Source of the DNA: JBMNGG01 sp050949705
GTDB taxonomy: Bacteria > Bacillota > Thermosediminibacteria > Thermosediminibacterales > Tepidanaerobacteraceae
Direction: 5' to 3'
Length of the DNA stretch: 54,848 bases
Assembly (NCBI GenBank): GCA_050949705.1
Contig: JBMNGG010000013.1
Location: 1 to 54,848 of the forward strand
Shown here: positions 35,317 through 44,297 of the stretch, piece by piece
Layout: every line of letters starts with the position of its first letter
Position numbering within the stretch: the stretch's first letter is position 1
Notes under the pieces: model-generated
What the model saw: the letters and a program-made list of their open reading frames with translations, nothing else
What the model was told of the DNA's origin: nothing
The model's database searches: none
Program-made: the position numbers and the translations under genes

Positions 35317-36576
35317 TTAAAGAGTTATGCTTTGGTCATCGCTTTGGGCATATAATTTAGGTTTTTCATTTATAAACATCACTAAAACTCCCCCCAGTAT
35401 AGATACCATAGCCGCCACGTAATAAGCCGTTTCCAGCGAACCTGTTATATCTTTAATAAGCCCGGTGACTACTGGTGCTATAACGGCAGACATCATACCA
35501 GAAAAATTAAAAACTCCCATGGCTGTGCCCATGGCATCTTTATCCATGGCAGTGGCGTGTCTGCCTGCCCAAGCTACTGCTATTGGGTCCCAGGAGGACT
35601 TTCCTACGATACCATAAGCTATAAGCGACATTACAATTGTTATGTTAGAGCTAGCATAAGCCATAAGAAATATTGTAATTGCTCCTAAAGGAAATAGCAA
35701 AAGGGCTATTCTTTTGCGCCCGTATTTATCAGAAATTCTACCAATTACAAGACTGGGAAGTATTGCGCTTACTCCTACAATAGCTACAAAAAGACCGGCA
35801 AGCTGTATACTGATACCCCTTTCTTCCTGGAAAAACGTCGGCCCCCAGGTTACGGCAGTCCAGTATCCATAAAGAGCACAAAACTGAGCTAAATTAATAA
35901 ACAACAGATCACTATTTTTTAAAATTTGAATAAGTGGAAAAGCCTTTTTAGAGTTACTTTCATTGTCCCTTGCCACATGTGGAAGTATTCTATTAAAAAC
36001 AAGTGCTGCTAATATAGTTAGGATAGCTAATATGATGAATATCCCTGAGTAACTTTTAAAGTGTAAATATAAGGGGCCGCTGATTGCAAGGCCAATGATA
36101 AGACCAAAAGACATCCCTAAATTGACAATAGCTGCGCCTATGCCCCATTGCTTAGAATCTACAGTTTTTAGCATTATCCCATATGCACAAGGGTAAAATG
36201 AACTGGCGCCAAATCCGTGTACAGCTGTAAATAGCAGTAATAAGATGTAGCTTTTTGCAAACAAACCGAATCCTAATAAAGCAAAGCCAGCAACAATATA
36301 AGAAAGTATTAATAGCTTTTTATTACCAAACTTATCTGCTAATACACCTGAAGGTATTTGCATTGCAACATATACTAAAAAATAACTGCTGGTTATGGTG
36401 CCCATCATAGTGCTTGTAAGATTATAATCCTCTCCTATAACGGAAAGCAGTGGATAAAGAGCAGTTCTATCAGCGTAAAGTAAAGTCCAACCAATGCAAA
36501 GAGCGATTAAGGTTATTAAAGTTTTTTTATCAATTCCGGTTTCGCGCACATATAGCCCTCCAGACATTTTTGACAA
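35317..36576 (-). CDS. Major facilitator superfamily transporter
   Basis: A 419-residue MFS permease with 12 predicted helices. It keeps the loop 2-3 motif GVLADKFGNKK and the equivalent GRISDKYGRKR in the second half. The first helix contains the phrase LLYADRTALYPLL typical of the anion:cation symporter and sugar-acid (hexuronate/galactonate) branch of MFS. The ATG follows TGGAGGGC. It is divergent from an IclR regulator, a common layout for sugar-acid or aromatic-acid uptake. The substrate is an inference. Confidence 0.9.
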   Translation of the reverse strand: MSKMSGGLYVRETGIDKKTLITLIALCIGWTLLYADRTALYPLLSVIGEDYNLTSTMMGTITSSYFLVYVAMQIPSGVLADKFGNKKLLILSYIVAGFALLGFGLFAKSYILLLLFTAVHGFGASSFYPCAYGIMLKTVDSKQWGIGAAIVNLGMSFGLIIGLAISGPLYLHFKSYSGIFIILAILTILAALVFNRILPHVARDNESNSKKAFPLIQILKNSDLLFINLAQFCALYGYWTAVTWGPTFFQEERGISIQLAGLFVAIVGVSAILPSLVIGRISDKYGRKRIALLLFPLGAITIFLMAYASSNITIVMSLIAYGIVGKSSWDPIAVAWAGRHATAMDKDAMGTAMGVFNFSGMMSAVIAPVVTGLIKDITGSLETAYYVAAMVSILGGVLVMFINEKPKLYAQSDDQSITL

Positions 36577-36784
36577 ATATATTATTTCAGATATATTATA
36601 CCAGATGTTACATTAAACATCCTAGCTTTTTATCATAGATTCTCAGTTTGAACACTGTGATATATAAGGGTAAAAAAGGATATTCTAGATGATACGTAGA
36701 ATATATCCAAGAAATAACTAAAACCATATTTCATATAATGATACGCTATCTACTAAAATCCATACTAAATATGGAGGTGAAATT

Positions 36785-37552
36785 ATGGCTCAGGATAATA
36801 CTGTCCAATCCGTAAAAAGGGCAATAATGATTCTAGAAGAGCTAGCTACGGAAAAGGAAGGATTAGGTGTTACAGAACTAGCCAACCGAGTTGATTTACA
36901 CAAAAGTACCGTCCATCGTATGCTTAATACTCTATTAAATATGGGATATATAGAACAAAGTTCATCATCAGAAAGATATCGTTTAGGAATAAAGCTATTG
37001 TCTTTGGGAGGAGCTATTCTTGAACGAATGGATATACGCCATGAGGCTCATGATTTACTAAAGGAGCTTTCTGAAAAAGTGAAGGAAACGGTACACTTAG
37101 TGGTACCAGATGGTTACAGAGCAATATATATAGACAAATTAGATAGTAATAAAACAATTCGCATGTATTCTCAAATAGGTCGTATAGCTCCGCTACATGC
37201 TTCAGCAGTTGGTAAAGCTATTTTAGCTTTTTCTGAAAAGAGATTTATAAAAGAAGTGATAGAGCAAGGACTATTCAAATGCTCTAAAAAAACTATTACC
37301 GAGCCTAAACTGTTGTTAGAGCATTTAAAAATGATTCGGGAGCAAGGATTTTCAGTGGATGATGAAGAAAATGAAGAAGGTATAAGGTGTGTAGGTGCAC
37401 CGGTATTTGATTACACAGGCAAAGTAGTAGGAGCCATAAGTGTATCGGGACCTACTGTTACAGTGACACCAGAAAAAATCGACCAAATTGCTGAAAATGT
37501 TATTGAATGTGCAAAAAATATATCTAGAAGGATGGGCTGGGAAGCTCAGTGA
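36785..37552 (+). CDS. IclR family transcriptional regulator
   Basis: A 255-residue regulator with an N-terminal winged helix-turn-helix (about 8-70, GVTELANRVDLHKSTVHRML) and a C-terminal GAF-like effector domain (about 80-250) with LHASAVGKAILAF, GFSVDDEENEEGIRCVGAPVFD and GAISVSGP family motifs. The group includes KdgR, GylR and PcaR. It is divergent from an MFS transporter and followed by an iron alcohol dehydrogenase 66 nt downstream. It might recognise the KdgR-like box before the aldolase, but the distance of 36 kb makes this speculative. Confidence 0.92.
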   Translation: MAQDNTVQSVKRAIMILEELATEKEGLGVTELANRVDLHKSTVHRMLNTLLNMGYIEQSSSSERYRLGIKLLSLGGAILERMDIRHEAHDLLKELSEKVKETVHLVVPDGYRAIYIDKLDSNKTIRMYSQIGRIAPLHASAVGKAILAFSEKRFIKEVIEQGLFKCSKKTITEPKLLLEHLKMIREQGFSVDDEENEEGIRCVGAPVFDYTGKVVGAISVSGPTVTVTPEKIDQIAENVIECAKNISRRMGWEAQ

Positions 37553-37618
37553 GTTTAAGATAATATCCTTGAAAAACTGCTAAAAAAATCTTTTTATCAA
37601 CATGGAGGTGTTGTCTTT

Positions 37619-38770
37619 ATGGATTTTGGTTTTTATATGCCAGCACAACTGGTTTTTGGTCGTGGAAAAGCTAAGGAAATAGGCTCCTATGTTAAATCAC
37701 TAGGTAATAAAGCTTTAATAGTAACAGGAAAATCAAGTGCCAAAAAAGCTGGTTATCTGGAGTTAGTAACAAAAAGCTTGGAAAAGGATGGAATTGATTG
37801 GGTTTTATTTGATGAAATAGAACCAAATCCTCTGACTACGACTATTGATAGAGGGATAAGCTTTGCACGGGAAAACAAAGTTGATGTTGTTCTTGGCTTA
37901 GGTGGAGGAAGTGCTATGGACTCTGCCAAGTGCATTGCCTTTGGGGTGAAAAAAGAAGATTCCATTGCCAACTATTTTGGAGCTCAGCCGGCAGGAGAAG
38001 TACTTCCCATAGCTTTAGTAACAACTACTGCCGGAACTGGTAGTGAATCTAATAATTTTGCAGTCATGAAAAATCCAGAAACCTACGTTAAAAAAGGGCT
38101 CTCATCACCAAATACCTATGCCAAAATTTCAATTATAGATCCTGAACTAATGTTGACTGTACCCCAAAGTGTAACTGCATCTACAGGTATCGATGTATTT
38201 TTCCACTCTATGGAATCTTATCTAAGCAATAAAAGCCACCCTTTAAGCAAACTATTTTCTCTTGAGGGAATGCGCTTGGTTGCAGAAAATCTTAAGGGTG
38301 CATATGAACATGGAAACAATATCGAGTATCGAGAACGAATGGCTTGGGCAAATACCATTGCCGGGATTGCCATAAATCTTGCCGGAAATTGCGGAATACA
38401 CGCTCTAGGGCATCCTCTTAGCGCATATTATGACATACCGCATGGCGAAACTCTAGCTGCGGTTTCATTAGCCTTTATGAAGTTTTCTATTCTCTCGGCT
38501 TCGAAAAAGCTAGCAAAAATAGCAAAAATATTTGGAGTCCAAACTGAAGAGATGTCAGATTTGAAAGCAGCTGAAAAATCTGTAGAAGCTCTAAAGACAT
38601 TTCTTGAAAGTCTAAACCTACCTACAAAAATTTCTGCTTTCGGCGTCACTGAAAATAGCATCGAAAAATTAGCACAAAATGCTTATAAAAACTCAAGTCA
38701 TAATTTTAAATCAAGTCCTCGCCAGATGACCCTTGATGACGCTATAAATATTTATAAAGAGTCGTTATGA
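37619..38770 (+). CDS. Iron-containing alcohol dehydrogenase (group III)
   Basis: A 383-residue NAD(P)-dependent dehydrogenase. The nucleotide-binding block is LGLGGGSAMDSAKCIA. Metal ligands Asp and His are seen in TGIDVFFHSMESYLS, and two more His in GIHALGHPLSAYYDIPHGE. Together they give the DHHH set of the family. Substrates range from ethanol and butanol to 1,3-propanediol and lactaldehyde. The ATG follows ATGGAGGTG. It sits behind the IclR regulator and probably works with the MFS-imported compound. Confidence 0.92.
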   Translation: MDFGFYMPAQLVFGRGKAKEIGSYVKSLGNKALIVTGKSSAKKAGYLELVTKSLEKDGIDWVLFDEIEPNPLTTTIDRGISFARENKVDVVLGLGGGSAMDSAKCIAFGVKKEDSIANYFGAQPAGEVLPIALVTTTAGTGSESNNFAVMKNPETYVKKGLSSPNTYAKISIIDPELMLTVPQSVTASTGIDVFFHSMESYLSNKSHPLSKLFSLEGMRLVAENLKGAYEHGNNIEYRERMAWANTIAGIAINLAGNCGIHALGHPLSAYYDIPHGETLAAVSLAFMKFSILSASKKLAKIAKIFGVQTEEMSDLKAAEKSVEALKTFLESLNLPTKISAFGVTENSIEKLAQNAYKNSSHNFKSSPRQMTLDDAINIYKESL

Positions 38771-38916
38771 AAAATGGGTGATTGTACTTCTTAAAATATT
38801 ATAAAGTTTGTAACAAAATAAATGCAGAATATCCTTTTTACATATTTCCCGGGCAATACAGGTATACTTGTAGAGAGTTATGATTTAACTATAATACCGG
38901 TGTAGGAGTGATAAAA

Positions 38917-40146
38917 GTGACAGAACTTATCAACAACCGACAGTATAGGATAAATCTTTTAAAAGAAATAGTTATGGAACTTCATCAGGGCAAGTCTGTA
39001 GAAGAAGTAAAGGAAAAGTTTAGAGAAGCTGTGAAAGATATATCACATGAGGAAGTTGCGGCTATGGAACAAGCCCTTATTGAAGAAGGCTTACCTGTTG
39101 AGGAAATACAAAAAATGTGTGATGTTCATGCCTCAATCTTTAAGGAATCTTTAGATAAAAACCCCGAGCCTGAAATGATTCCGGGTCATCCTATACATAC
39201 ATTTTTCCAAGAGAATAGGGCCCTGGAAGATTTGATGGTAAATGAGATAAAACCTGGAATTAAGGCACTAAAATTAGCAGACAGCGAGGAGCAACAGGAG
39301 AAAGTAGTGATTGAACTTTTAGAAAAGTACAATCTACTTACTGATATTGATAAACACTACAGCCGCAAGGAAAACCTCGTATTCCCCTATTTAGAAAAGT
39401 ACGGTATTACCGCGCCGCCTAAGGTTATGTGGGGAGTGGATGATGAAATTCGAGAGGAAATAAAAGATGTTATCAAAGACCTTAAAAACTACCATACTGA
39501 TGCTAGAGCAAATATTATAAATAGAGTAAAAAAGAATCTTGAACAGATACAAGAGATGATTTACAAGGAAGAAAAAATTCTTTTCCCAATGGCAGCTGAA
39601 AATTTAACTCAGGACGAATGGTATGAAATTTATCAAGAGAGTGATGAAGTAGGTTTTTGTTTAGTAGGACCTGCTGCCAAGTGGGAACCACAGAATATCA
39701 ATCTAACAAAAAAGGCTGATATCGTTGCAGATCACAATACTAAAGGTTCTATCAAATTTGATACCGGTATTCTTACTCCTAAACAGATTGAGCTTATCTT
39801 TAATCATTTACCTTTCGACATAACCTTTGTAGATAAGGATGATATAGTGAAATATTTTTCTGCCGGTCCTGAAAGAATTTTTACACGAACCAGAGCAGTT
39901 ATCGGTAGAAATGTAGAAAATTGTCATCCACCTGCCAGTGTGCATATTGTAGAAAAGCTGGTGCAGGATTTCAAAGAGGGCAAAAAAGATGTAGAGGAAT
40001 TTTGGATAAATATGGGCGGCAAGATGGTTCATATCCGCTATTTTGCCGTAAGAGATGAAAATGGGGAATTTGTAGGGACCTTGGAAGTAACTCAGGATGT
40101 TACTAAAATTAAAGAATTAAAAGGCGAAAAAAGACTTGTGGATTAA
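38917..40146 (+). CDS. DUF438 - hemerythrin-like - PAS protein
   Basis: A 409-residue three-part protein. Residues about 1-75 match the DUF438 helical domain (ELINNRQYRINLLKEIVMELHQG). Residues about 85-220 form an HHE hemerythrin-like domain with the His/Glu ligands in HPIHTFFQENRALE, DIDKHYSRKENLVFPYLE and KNYHTDARAN, expected to bind a di-iron centre that senses O2 or NO. The C-terminal 120 residues are a PAS-like domain with RIFTRTRAVIGRNVENCHPP. GTG 38917 is preferred since TAGGAG overlaps an upstream GTG. It is convergent with the rubredoxin operon, which fits a redox or oxygen response. Confidence 0.88.
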   Translation: MTELINNRQYRINLLKEIVMELHQGKSVEEVKEKFREAVKDISHEEVAAMEQALIEEGLPVEEIQKMCDVHASIFKESLDKNPEPEMIPGHPIHTFFQENRALEDLMVNEIKPGIKALKLADSEEQQEKVVIELLEKYNLLTDIDKHYSRKENLVFPYLEKYGITAPPKVMWGVDDEIREEIKDVIKDLKNYHTDARANIINRVKKNLEQIQEMIYKEEKILFPMAAENLTQDEWYEIYQESDEVGFCLVGPAAKWEPQNINLTKKADIVADHNTKGSIKFDTGILTPKQIELIFNHLPFDITFVDKDDIVKYFSAGPERIFTRTRAVIGRNVENCHPPASVHIVEKLVQDFKEGKKDVEEFWINMGGKMVHIRYFAVRDENGEFVGTLEVTQDVTKIKELKGEKRLVD

Positions 40147-40172
40147 AAGAAGACCCTTCGGGGTCTTCTTTA
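40147..40172. terminator. Tetraloop terminator between DUF438 and rubredoxin reductase genes
   Basis: AAGAAGACCC-TTCG-GGGTCTTCTT is a perfect 10-bp stem with a very stable TTCG loop, right after the DUF438 stop. It has T on the plus side and can also work for the opposite strand. Confidence 0.92.
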
Positions 40173-40232
40173 CATTCTTAGGTGGTTAAGTTGACTGCAT
40201 AATAATCCAATCGTTTTAGTATCGAGCTAAGT

Positions 40233-41450
40233 TTAAACTGAGATTTCATTAAGGAAGCCTTCAAAGTCTTCACTATCAATTACTTTATCAGAAATTTTGA
40301 CTCCAGATTTTATAGCTTTTGAGATTTTTGTAGCAGGTTTTGTATCTCCAAAAAGGATGGCTCCCACAGGAATACTATCTTTGAAAAACACAACTCTATA
40401 AATATTGTCTTCCTTAGAAATACTTTTAATGCTGGTATGAGGTGAACCGTCTTTACATAAATCACCTACTGAAAATATTTCTACGTCAAATACTTTTAAA
40501 TAATTAGAGGGTATTACTTCACTATATGGGGTTTTTTGTTCTGCCATATTAAGCCCGGCTGTTTTTCCTTGTTCTATAGCTACTGGCCATATACCGTAAA
40601 CTTGTCCATTATATTCCGCAATATCACCAGCTGCATATATGTCTTTAACTGAGGTTTGCATATATTCATCTACCACTATACCCCTTGCTGCTTGTATGGA
40701 AGTATTTTTTACGAGGTCAATATTTGGGCGGACACCTGTGGCAAAAACCACAAATTCTACCGGTATTGTTTGTCCATCACCTAACTTGATATCAGTGACC
40801 TCCTTATCTCCCAAAATTTCGTTAAGCCTTCCCTGATTAATGAAGCTAATATTAGCCTTTTTGCCTAAATCTGCTAAAAGTGCAGCAGCAGCTTCATCTA
40901 CCTGTTTATAGAGTAAATGGTTGGAACCCTCAACTACATAAACCTTCTTGCCTTTTTTTGCTAAAGACCAGGCTGTTTCTAAGCCAAGGAGACCACCGCC
41001 GATTACTGCGCACTGACTTTTATTGACAATAAAGTCATTAAATCTTTTTATATCATCTAAAGACCGTATGGAAAATACCCCAGGAAGATTTCTTCCGGGA
41101 ACGGGTGGAACAAAAGCACTACTGCCACTAGCTATAAGTAATTTAGAAAAGAAAACTGTATTACCGTTCTCAATAGAAACTGAGCGTTTTTCAGTGTCAA
41201 TACTAATAACTTTTTGGTCAAGGTGTACTTCTATGTTGTTATTACTGTACCATTCTGGTTTACGAATATATAATTTATCCAAGTTAGGGGTGTCACCTAT
41301 TAAATTAGATAACCGCATACGGTAATATGCATAGTATGGTTCATCACTAAATATAATAATTGGAGTATCCTTGTCATGTTTTCGAAATGCTTCAGCGGCA
41401 GAAACAGAAGAAATGCAATTGCCGATAATAACAACGGGATTCATATTCAT
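40233..41450 (-). CDS. nroR: NAD(P)H:rubredoxin oxidoreductase (FAD-dependent)
   Basis: A 405-residue flavoprotein that passes electrons from NAD(P)H to rubredoxin for O2/peroxide detoxification in anaerobes. The NADH-binding fold is CAVIGGGLLGLETAW, the FAD end motif is IYAAGDIAEYNG, and the LLIASGSSAFVPPVPG block is typical. The first FAD motif reads IIGNCISSVSAAEA rather than the usual GxGxxG, with Cys and Ser in place of glycine or alanine. Upstream on the same strand are rubredoxin and a rubredoxin-domain protein, which support the call. The ATG follows AGGAGGATG. Confidence 0.9.
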   Translation of the reverse strand: MNMNPVVIIGNCISSVSAAEAFRKHDKDTPIIIFSDEPYYAYYRMRLSNLIGDTPNLDKLYIRKPEWYSNNNIEVHLDQKVISIDTEKRSVSIENGNTVFFSKLLIASGSSAFVPPVPGRNLPGVFSIRSLDDIKRFNDFIVNKSQCAVIGGGLLGLETAWSLAKKGKKVYVVEGSNHLLYKQVDEAAAALLADLGKKANISFINQGRLNEILGDKEVTDIKLGDGQTIPVEFVVFATGVRPNIDLVKNTSIQAARGIVVDEYMQTSVKDIYAAGDIAEYNGQVYGIWPVAIEQGKTAGLNMAEQKTPYSEVIPSNYLKVFDVEIFSVGDLCKDGSPHTSIKSISKEDNIYRVVFFKDSIPVGAILFGDTKPATKISKAIKSGVKISDKVIDSEDFEGFLNEISV

Positions 41451-41475
41451 CCTCCTATTAGTCTATTATATACAA

Positions 41476-41499
41476 TAAGGCCCGGTATATCGGGCCTTA
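41476..41499 (-). other. Intercistronic hairpin between rubredoxin and its reductase
   Basis: TAAGGCCCG-GTATAT-CGGGCCTTA is a perfect 9-bp stem, 4 nt after the rubredoxin stop and 26 nt before the reductase start. It has no long T-run. It may partly terminate or stabilise the rubredoxin message so that rubredoxin exceeds its reductase. Confidence 0.6.
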
Positions 41500-41502
41500 A
41501 AC

Positions 41503-41661
41503 CTATTCTTCTTCAAACATATCTTTACCAACACCACAGTCAGGGCAAACCCAGTCATCTGGAATATCCTCAAAGGCAGTGCCTGGATCGATTCCACCGT
41601 CAGGATCTCCGACTTCAGGGTCATAAACATATCCACATATAGTGCAAACCCATTTTTGCAT
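41503..41661 (-). CDS. Rubredoxin
   Basis: A 52-residue rubredoxin, a small iron protein carrying single electrons. Both metal-binding knuckles are present: CTICGYVYDP near the N-terminus (Cys6, Cys9) and CPDCGVGKDMF near the C-terminus (Cys39, Cys42), with the GIDPGTAFEDIPDDWVCP stretch characteristic of the family. The ATG at 41661 follows GGAGGT by 8 nt. It lies 14 nt behind the rubredoxin-domain gene and 52 nt before NADH:rubredoxin oxidoreductase, forming a three-gene redox operon. Confidence 0.96.
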   Translation of the reverse strand: MQKWVCTICGYVYDPEVGDPDGGIDPGTAFEDIPDDWVCPDCGVGKDMFEEE

Positions 41662-41675
41662 TTCTTATTACCTCC

Positions 41676-42011
41676 TTATCCCCATTTATTTTTACTCATA
41701 TGACCTTTAAGTTCGGCCTTAATCCTCTGCTGAATATCTATAGCATAGGATTTAGATGCCTGGAACAACTGAACACAGGGGGGGTCAAGTTCATCTTTAA
41801 TTCCTTTCTCACTGATTTCTTTGACCCTTTCCAACAATGTAAGTAATTCCATGTGCAAATTATTGGTATATCTGGATCTTTCAACTTTAGAAGCAGTATC
41901 CTCATCTAATTTTTGAAATTTTTCTTTGGGTGCACCACATTTGGGGCAGTTATCAGGTGCTTCATTTCCATCAAATATGTAACCACACACACCACATTGC
42001 CATTTAGCCAT
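41676..42011 (-). CDS. Rubredoxin-like domain protein with C-terminal helical domain
   Basis: A 111-residue protein. The N-terminal 35 residues are a short rubredoxin-like domain of the rubrerythrin type, with Cys5-x2-Cys8 (CGVCGYIF) and Cys22-x2-Cys25 (CPKCGAPKE). Residues about 40-105 are predicted helical and hydrophilic, with no di-iron ExxH ligands, so it is not a full rubrerythrin. It is the first gene of the rubredoxin operon and may be an electron-transfer partner. A good promoter lies upstream. Confidence 0.82.
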   Translation of the reverse strand: MAKWQCGVCGYIFDGNEAPDNCPKCGAPKEKFQKLDEDTASKVERSRYTNNLHMELLTLLERVKEISEKGIKDELDPPCVQLFQASKSYAIDIQQRIKAELKGHMSKNKWG

Positions 42012-42055
42012 AAAACATACACCCTTTCTATTTGTTTATTGTAAATCTTAAATAT

Positions 42056-42084
42056 AGAATAATAGTAATAATTACCAAAGTCAA
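42056..42084 (-). promoter_or_regulatory. Promoter of the rubredoxin operon
   Basis: On the minus strand TTGACT (42084-42079) is followed after 17 nt by TATTCT (42061-42056), 45 nt before the first start codon. The spacer is rich in TAAT/ATTA repeats, which could hold a PerR- or Fur-like site, although no exact box was found. Confidence 0.68.
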
Positions 42085-42203
42085 GCTTTTTTGTAAAAAT
42101 TCATATAAACATTTTTGTGCAAATGCCGAAACGTGACATTTTCATAAAACAAAATTCGAAACAATTTAAGTTATTTTTTGGACAAATGTGAAACAAGATT
42201 CAT

Positions 42204-43295
42204 CTACGCTAATTTTAATTTGTTTTTTGATTGGTGACGTTCTATAGCTAATCTAATTAACTCATCCACTAGGGATTGATATGAAAGACCAGTTATCTCC
42301 CACATCTTAGGATACATACTTATCCTCGTAAAACCAGGAATTGTATTTAACTCATTAATATATATGTTACCAGAAACTTTGCTTATAAGAAAATCCACAC
42401 GTGCCATACCACTGCAATCAAGAGCTTTATAAGCTCTTATTGCCAATTCTCGAATTCTGTTTGTTTCTTCTGAGGAAAGGGGAGCGGGAAGCAAAAGCTT
42501 TGATTTGTCACCATCTAGATATTTTGCATTATAATCGTAAAAATCGCGACTTGGGATTATTTCTCCAGGTAGTGAGGCTCTAGGATTCTCGTTTCCTAGG
42601 ACTGAACACTCTATTTCACGTGCATCGATAAATTTCTCAACAAGCACTTTTATGTCATATTCTGTCGCTAGGATTAAAGCAGCTTGTAACTCTTTTCGAT
42701 TTCTAGCCTTGGAAATGCCAACACTAGAGCCAAGATTGGCGGGCTTTACAAAACAAGGATAACCTAGATAATCTTCAATTTCGAATAGGATTTCAGACAT
42801 CTTAGTTTCCAGCTCTGTTTTATAGTATACCTTGTAATCTACAATGGATAGGCCGTTTTCTTTAAGGATTTGTTTTGAGAAAACCTTATCCATACAAAGA
42901 GCGGAAGATGTGACTCCGCAACTCACATAAGGTATATTCATCATTTCGAACAGGCTTTGAACAGTCCCATCTTCTCCACGAGGGCCATGCAATACAGGAA
43001 AGACTACATCAAGGTAGTAACGACTTTCTTTTCCATCTTTTAAAGTAAGAATACACTTATGTTCCGGATCGGGAGACAGAAAAGCCGGGATAGCCTCATC
43101 CAGCCAAGTGCCATCTTGTATTTTTGATATATCACCCAAAAATAGCTTCCAATTACCTTCTTTCGTTATACCAATAGGTATAATATCATATTTTGTTTTG
43201 TCCATTACACTAATTATTGACGTAGATGACGATAAAGATACTTCGTGTTCTCCGGACTGACCACCAAAGATAACACCAATTTTCAATTTATCCAA
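42204..43295 (-). CDS. ddl: D-alanine--D-alanine ligase
   Basis: A 363-residue ATP-grasp enzyme that joins two D-alanines for peptidoglycan. It has the N-terminal VIFGGQSGEHEVSL block, the HGPRGEDGTVQSLFE segment, PCFVKPANLGSSVGISKA (ATP-grasp Lys), the omega-loop segment YDYNAKYLDG, and NELNTIPGFT (metal-binding Asn/Glu). The Tyr of the YDYNAKY loop suggests a true D-Ala ligase rather than a D-lactate type. TTG 43295 is chosen because AAAGGAG lies 9 nt upstream; the frame extends to an ATG at 43343 with no site. It stands alone with its own promoter. Confidence 0.95.
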   Translation of the reverse strand: MDKLKIGVIFGGQSGEHEVSLSSSTSIISVMDKTKYDIIPIGITKEGNWKLFLGDISKIQDGTWLDEAIPAFLSPDPEHKCILTLKDGKESRYYLDVVFPVLHGPRGEDGTVQSLFEMMNIPYVSCGVTSSALCMDKVFSKQILKENGLSIVDYKVYYKTELETKMSEILFEIEDYLGYPCFVKPANLGSSVGISKARNRKELQAALILATEYDIKVLVEKFIDAREIECSVLGNENPRASLPGEIIPSRDFYDYNAKYLDGDKSKLLLPAPLSSEETNRIRELAIRAYKALDCSGMARVDFLISKVSGNIYINELNTIPGFTRISMYPKMWEITGLSYQSLVDELIRLAIERHQSKNKLKLA

Positions 43296-43371
43296 TTCAA
43301 AGCACTCCTTTCCGCAAACAAAGGGAAATTGTGGTGAAATCAAAACTTTTTTAGCTTATAGTATGATATTC

Positions 43372-43400
43372 ATTATAATACAAAAAAAGTCATATAACAA
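43372..43400 (-). promoter_or_regulatory. Promoter of the D-Ala-D-Ala ligase gene
   Basis: On the minus strand TTGTTA (43400-43395), a 17-nt spacer and TATAAT (43377-43372), about 75 nt before the TTG start. Confidence 0.65.
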
Positions 43401-43522
43401 ACAAAATACGTTCAAAACTGTTCTTTACAATAGCTTATACTACTTACTTTTTAGGTTTACATTCCAACCCTCCGGCGGATATATACTTATTGAAAAAATA
43501 ATGAATGAAAGGAGTAACAAAA

Positions 43523-43879
43523 ATGAGAAAAATGTTTAAAAACTTAACACCCGGACAAGCCTTTAGAAAATATGCCGATGTGGGTGTGGAAAGACCAGTG
43601 GAATTCTTTCTTAGTAATTTTATACATGAAGGATATACAGACTTAACGGCAATGTGTAGGAAGTATGCACCAGAAGCCATTGAAATTGAACATGGCTTAG
43701 CAACAACAGAGGAAATTGTTCATGTGGCTGAATTGCTTGAGAAATATATTAGAGACTATGTGAAAAAAATCGGAGGAGTAAGTAAGATAAAACTATACAC
43801 GGAAGAGGAGTGTAATGAAATGTTTGAACGCGACTGGGAGATAATATCAGAACTGTTGGCAAAATACAGGAGGTACTAA
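43523..43879 (+). CDS. Hypothetical protein, 118 residues
   Basis: No family was recognised. The protein is mostly helical by composition, with many charged residues, two Cys (CRKYAPE and ECNEMFERDWE), no signal peptide and no membrane segment. The start is ATG 43523, set by AAAGGAG 8 nt upstream; an in-frame ATG at 43505 has no site. Codon use matches its neighbours and the frame is intact, so it is probably a real gene. It lies between the ligase (opposite strand) and the truncated XRE regulator, at the edge of the decay zone. Confidence 0.65.
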   Translation: MRKMFKNLTPGQAFRKYADVGVERPVEFFLSNFIHEGYTDLTAMCRKYAPEAIEIEHGLATTEEIVHVAELLEKYIRDYVKKIGGVSKIKLYTEEECNEMFERDWEIISELLAKYRRY

Positions 43880-43900
43880 AATAAAGTATATGGTAATTGA

Positions 43901-43916
43901 TATAGTTGAAACTATA
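43901..43916. promoter_or_regulatory. Palindromic operator candidate before the XRE regulator
   Basis: TATAGTT-GA-AACTATA is a perfect 7-bp inverted repeat, 60 nt before the XRE-type gene and just upstream of a TATAAT (43925-43930). It fits an autoregulatory site for a small helix-turn-helix repressor. Confidence 0.45.
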
Positions 43917-43976
43917 GATTGATGCTATAATAAGATGAATCTATATGAGATTGACTAGAAAGAATAGGAGATAACT

Positions 43977-44297
43977 TTGGAGTTTAATGAAAAGCTACAA
44001 CAGCTTAGAGCACAGAGAAATTTAACACAGGAACAACTTGCAGAGAAATTATTTGTATCAAGAACAGCGATTTCAAAATGGGAAAGCGGCAAAGGCTACC
44101 CTAATATTGAATCGCTAAAAAGCATATCTAAACTATTTTCTGTTTCTATTGATGAATTGCTATCCGGGGAGGAACTTATCAGTCTTGCGGAAATAGAAAA
44201 CAGTTCTAATATGGGGAAGGTTTACAACATACTTGGTGCTGTGTTGGATTTGATGGCGATTACGTTTACCATTTTACCTTGTAGATTGCAAGTTTAA
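43977..44297 (+). pseudogene. XRE-family regulator truncated by an IS30 fragment
   Basis: The N-terminus is an intact Cro/CI helix-turn-helix (residues about 5-60: LRAQRNLTQEQLAEKLFVSRTAISKWE). Relatives carry a C-terminal membrane part of several helices. Here the protein enters the first hydrophobic segment (GAVLDLMAITFTILP) and then stops after six codons of foreign sequence. The break coincides with the end of the IS30 fragment at about 44278. TTG start with AGGAG upstream. The remaining 106 residues might still bind DNA, but the sensing part is lost. Confidence 0.8.

Noticed and set aside
42062..42078. PerR/Fur-type box in the spacer of the rubredoxin promoter
   Set aside because: The TAAT/ATTA repeats resemble such sites but do not form the full inverted repeat, so no operator was listed separately.
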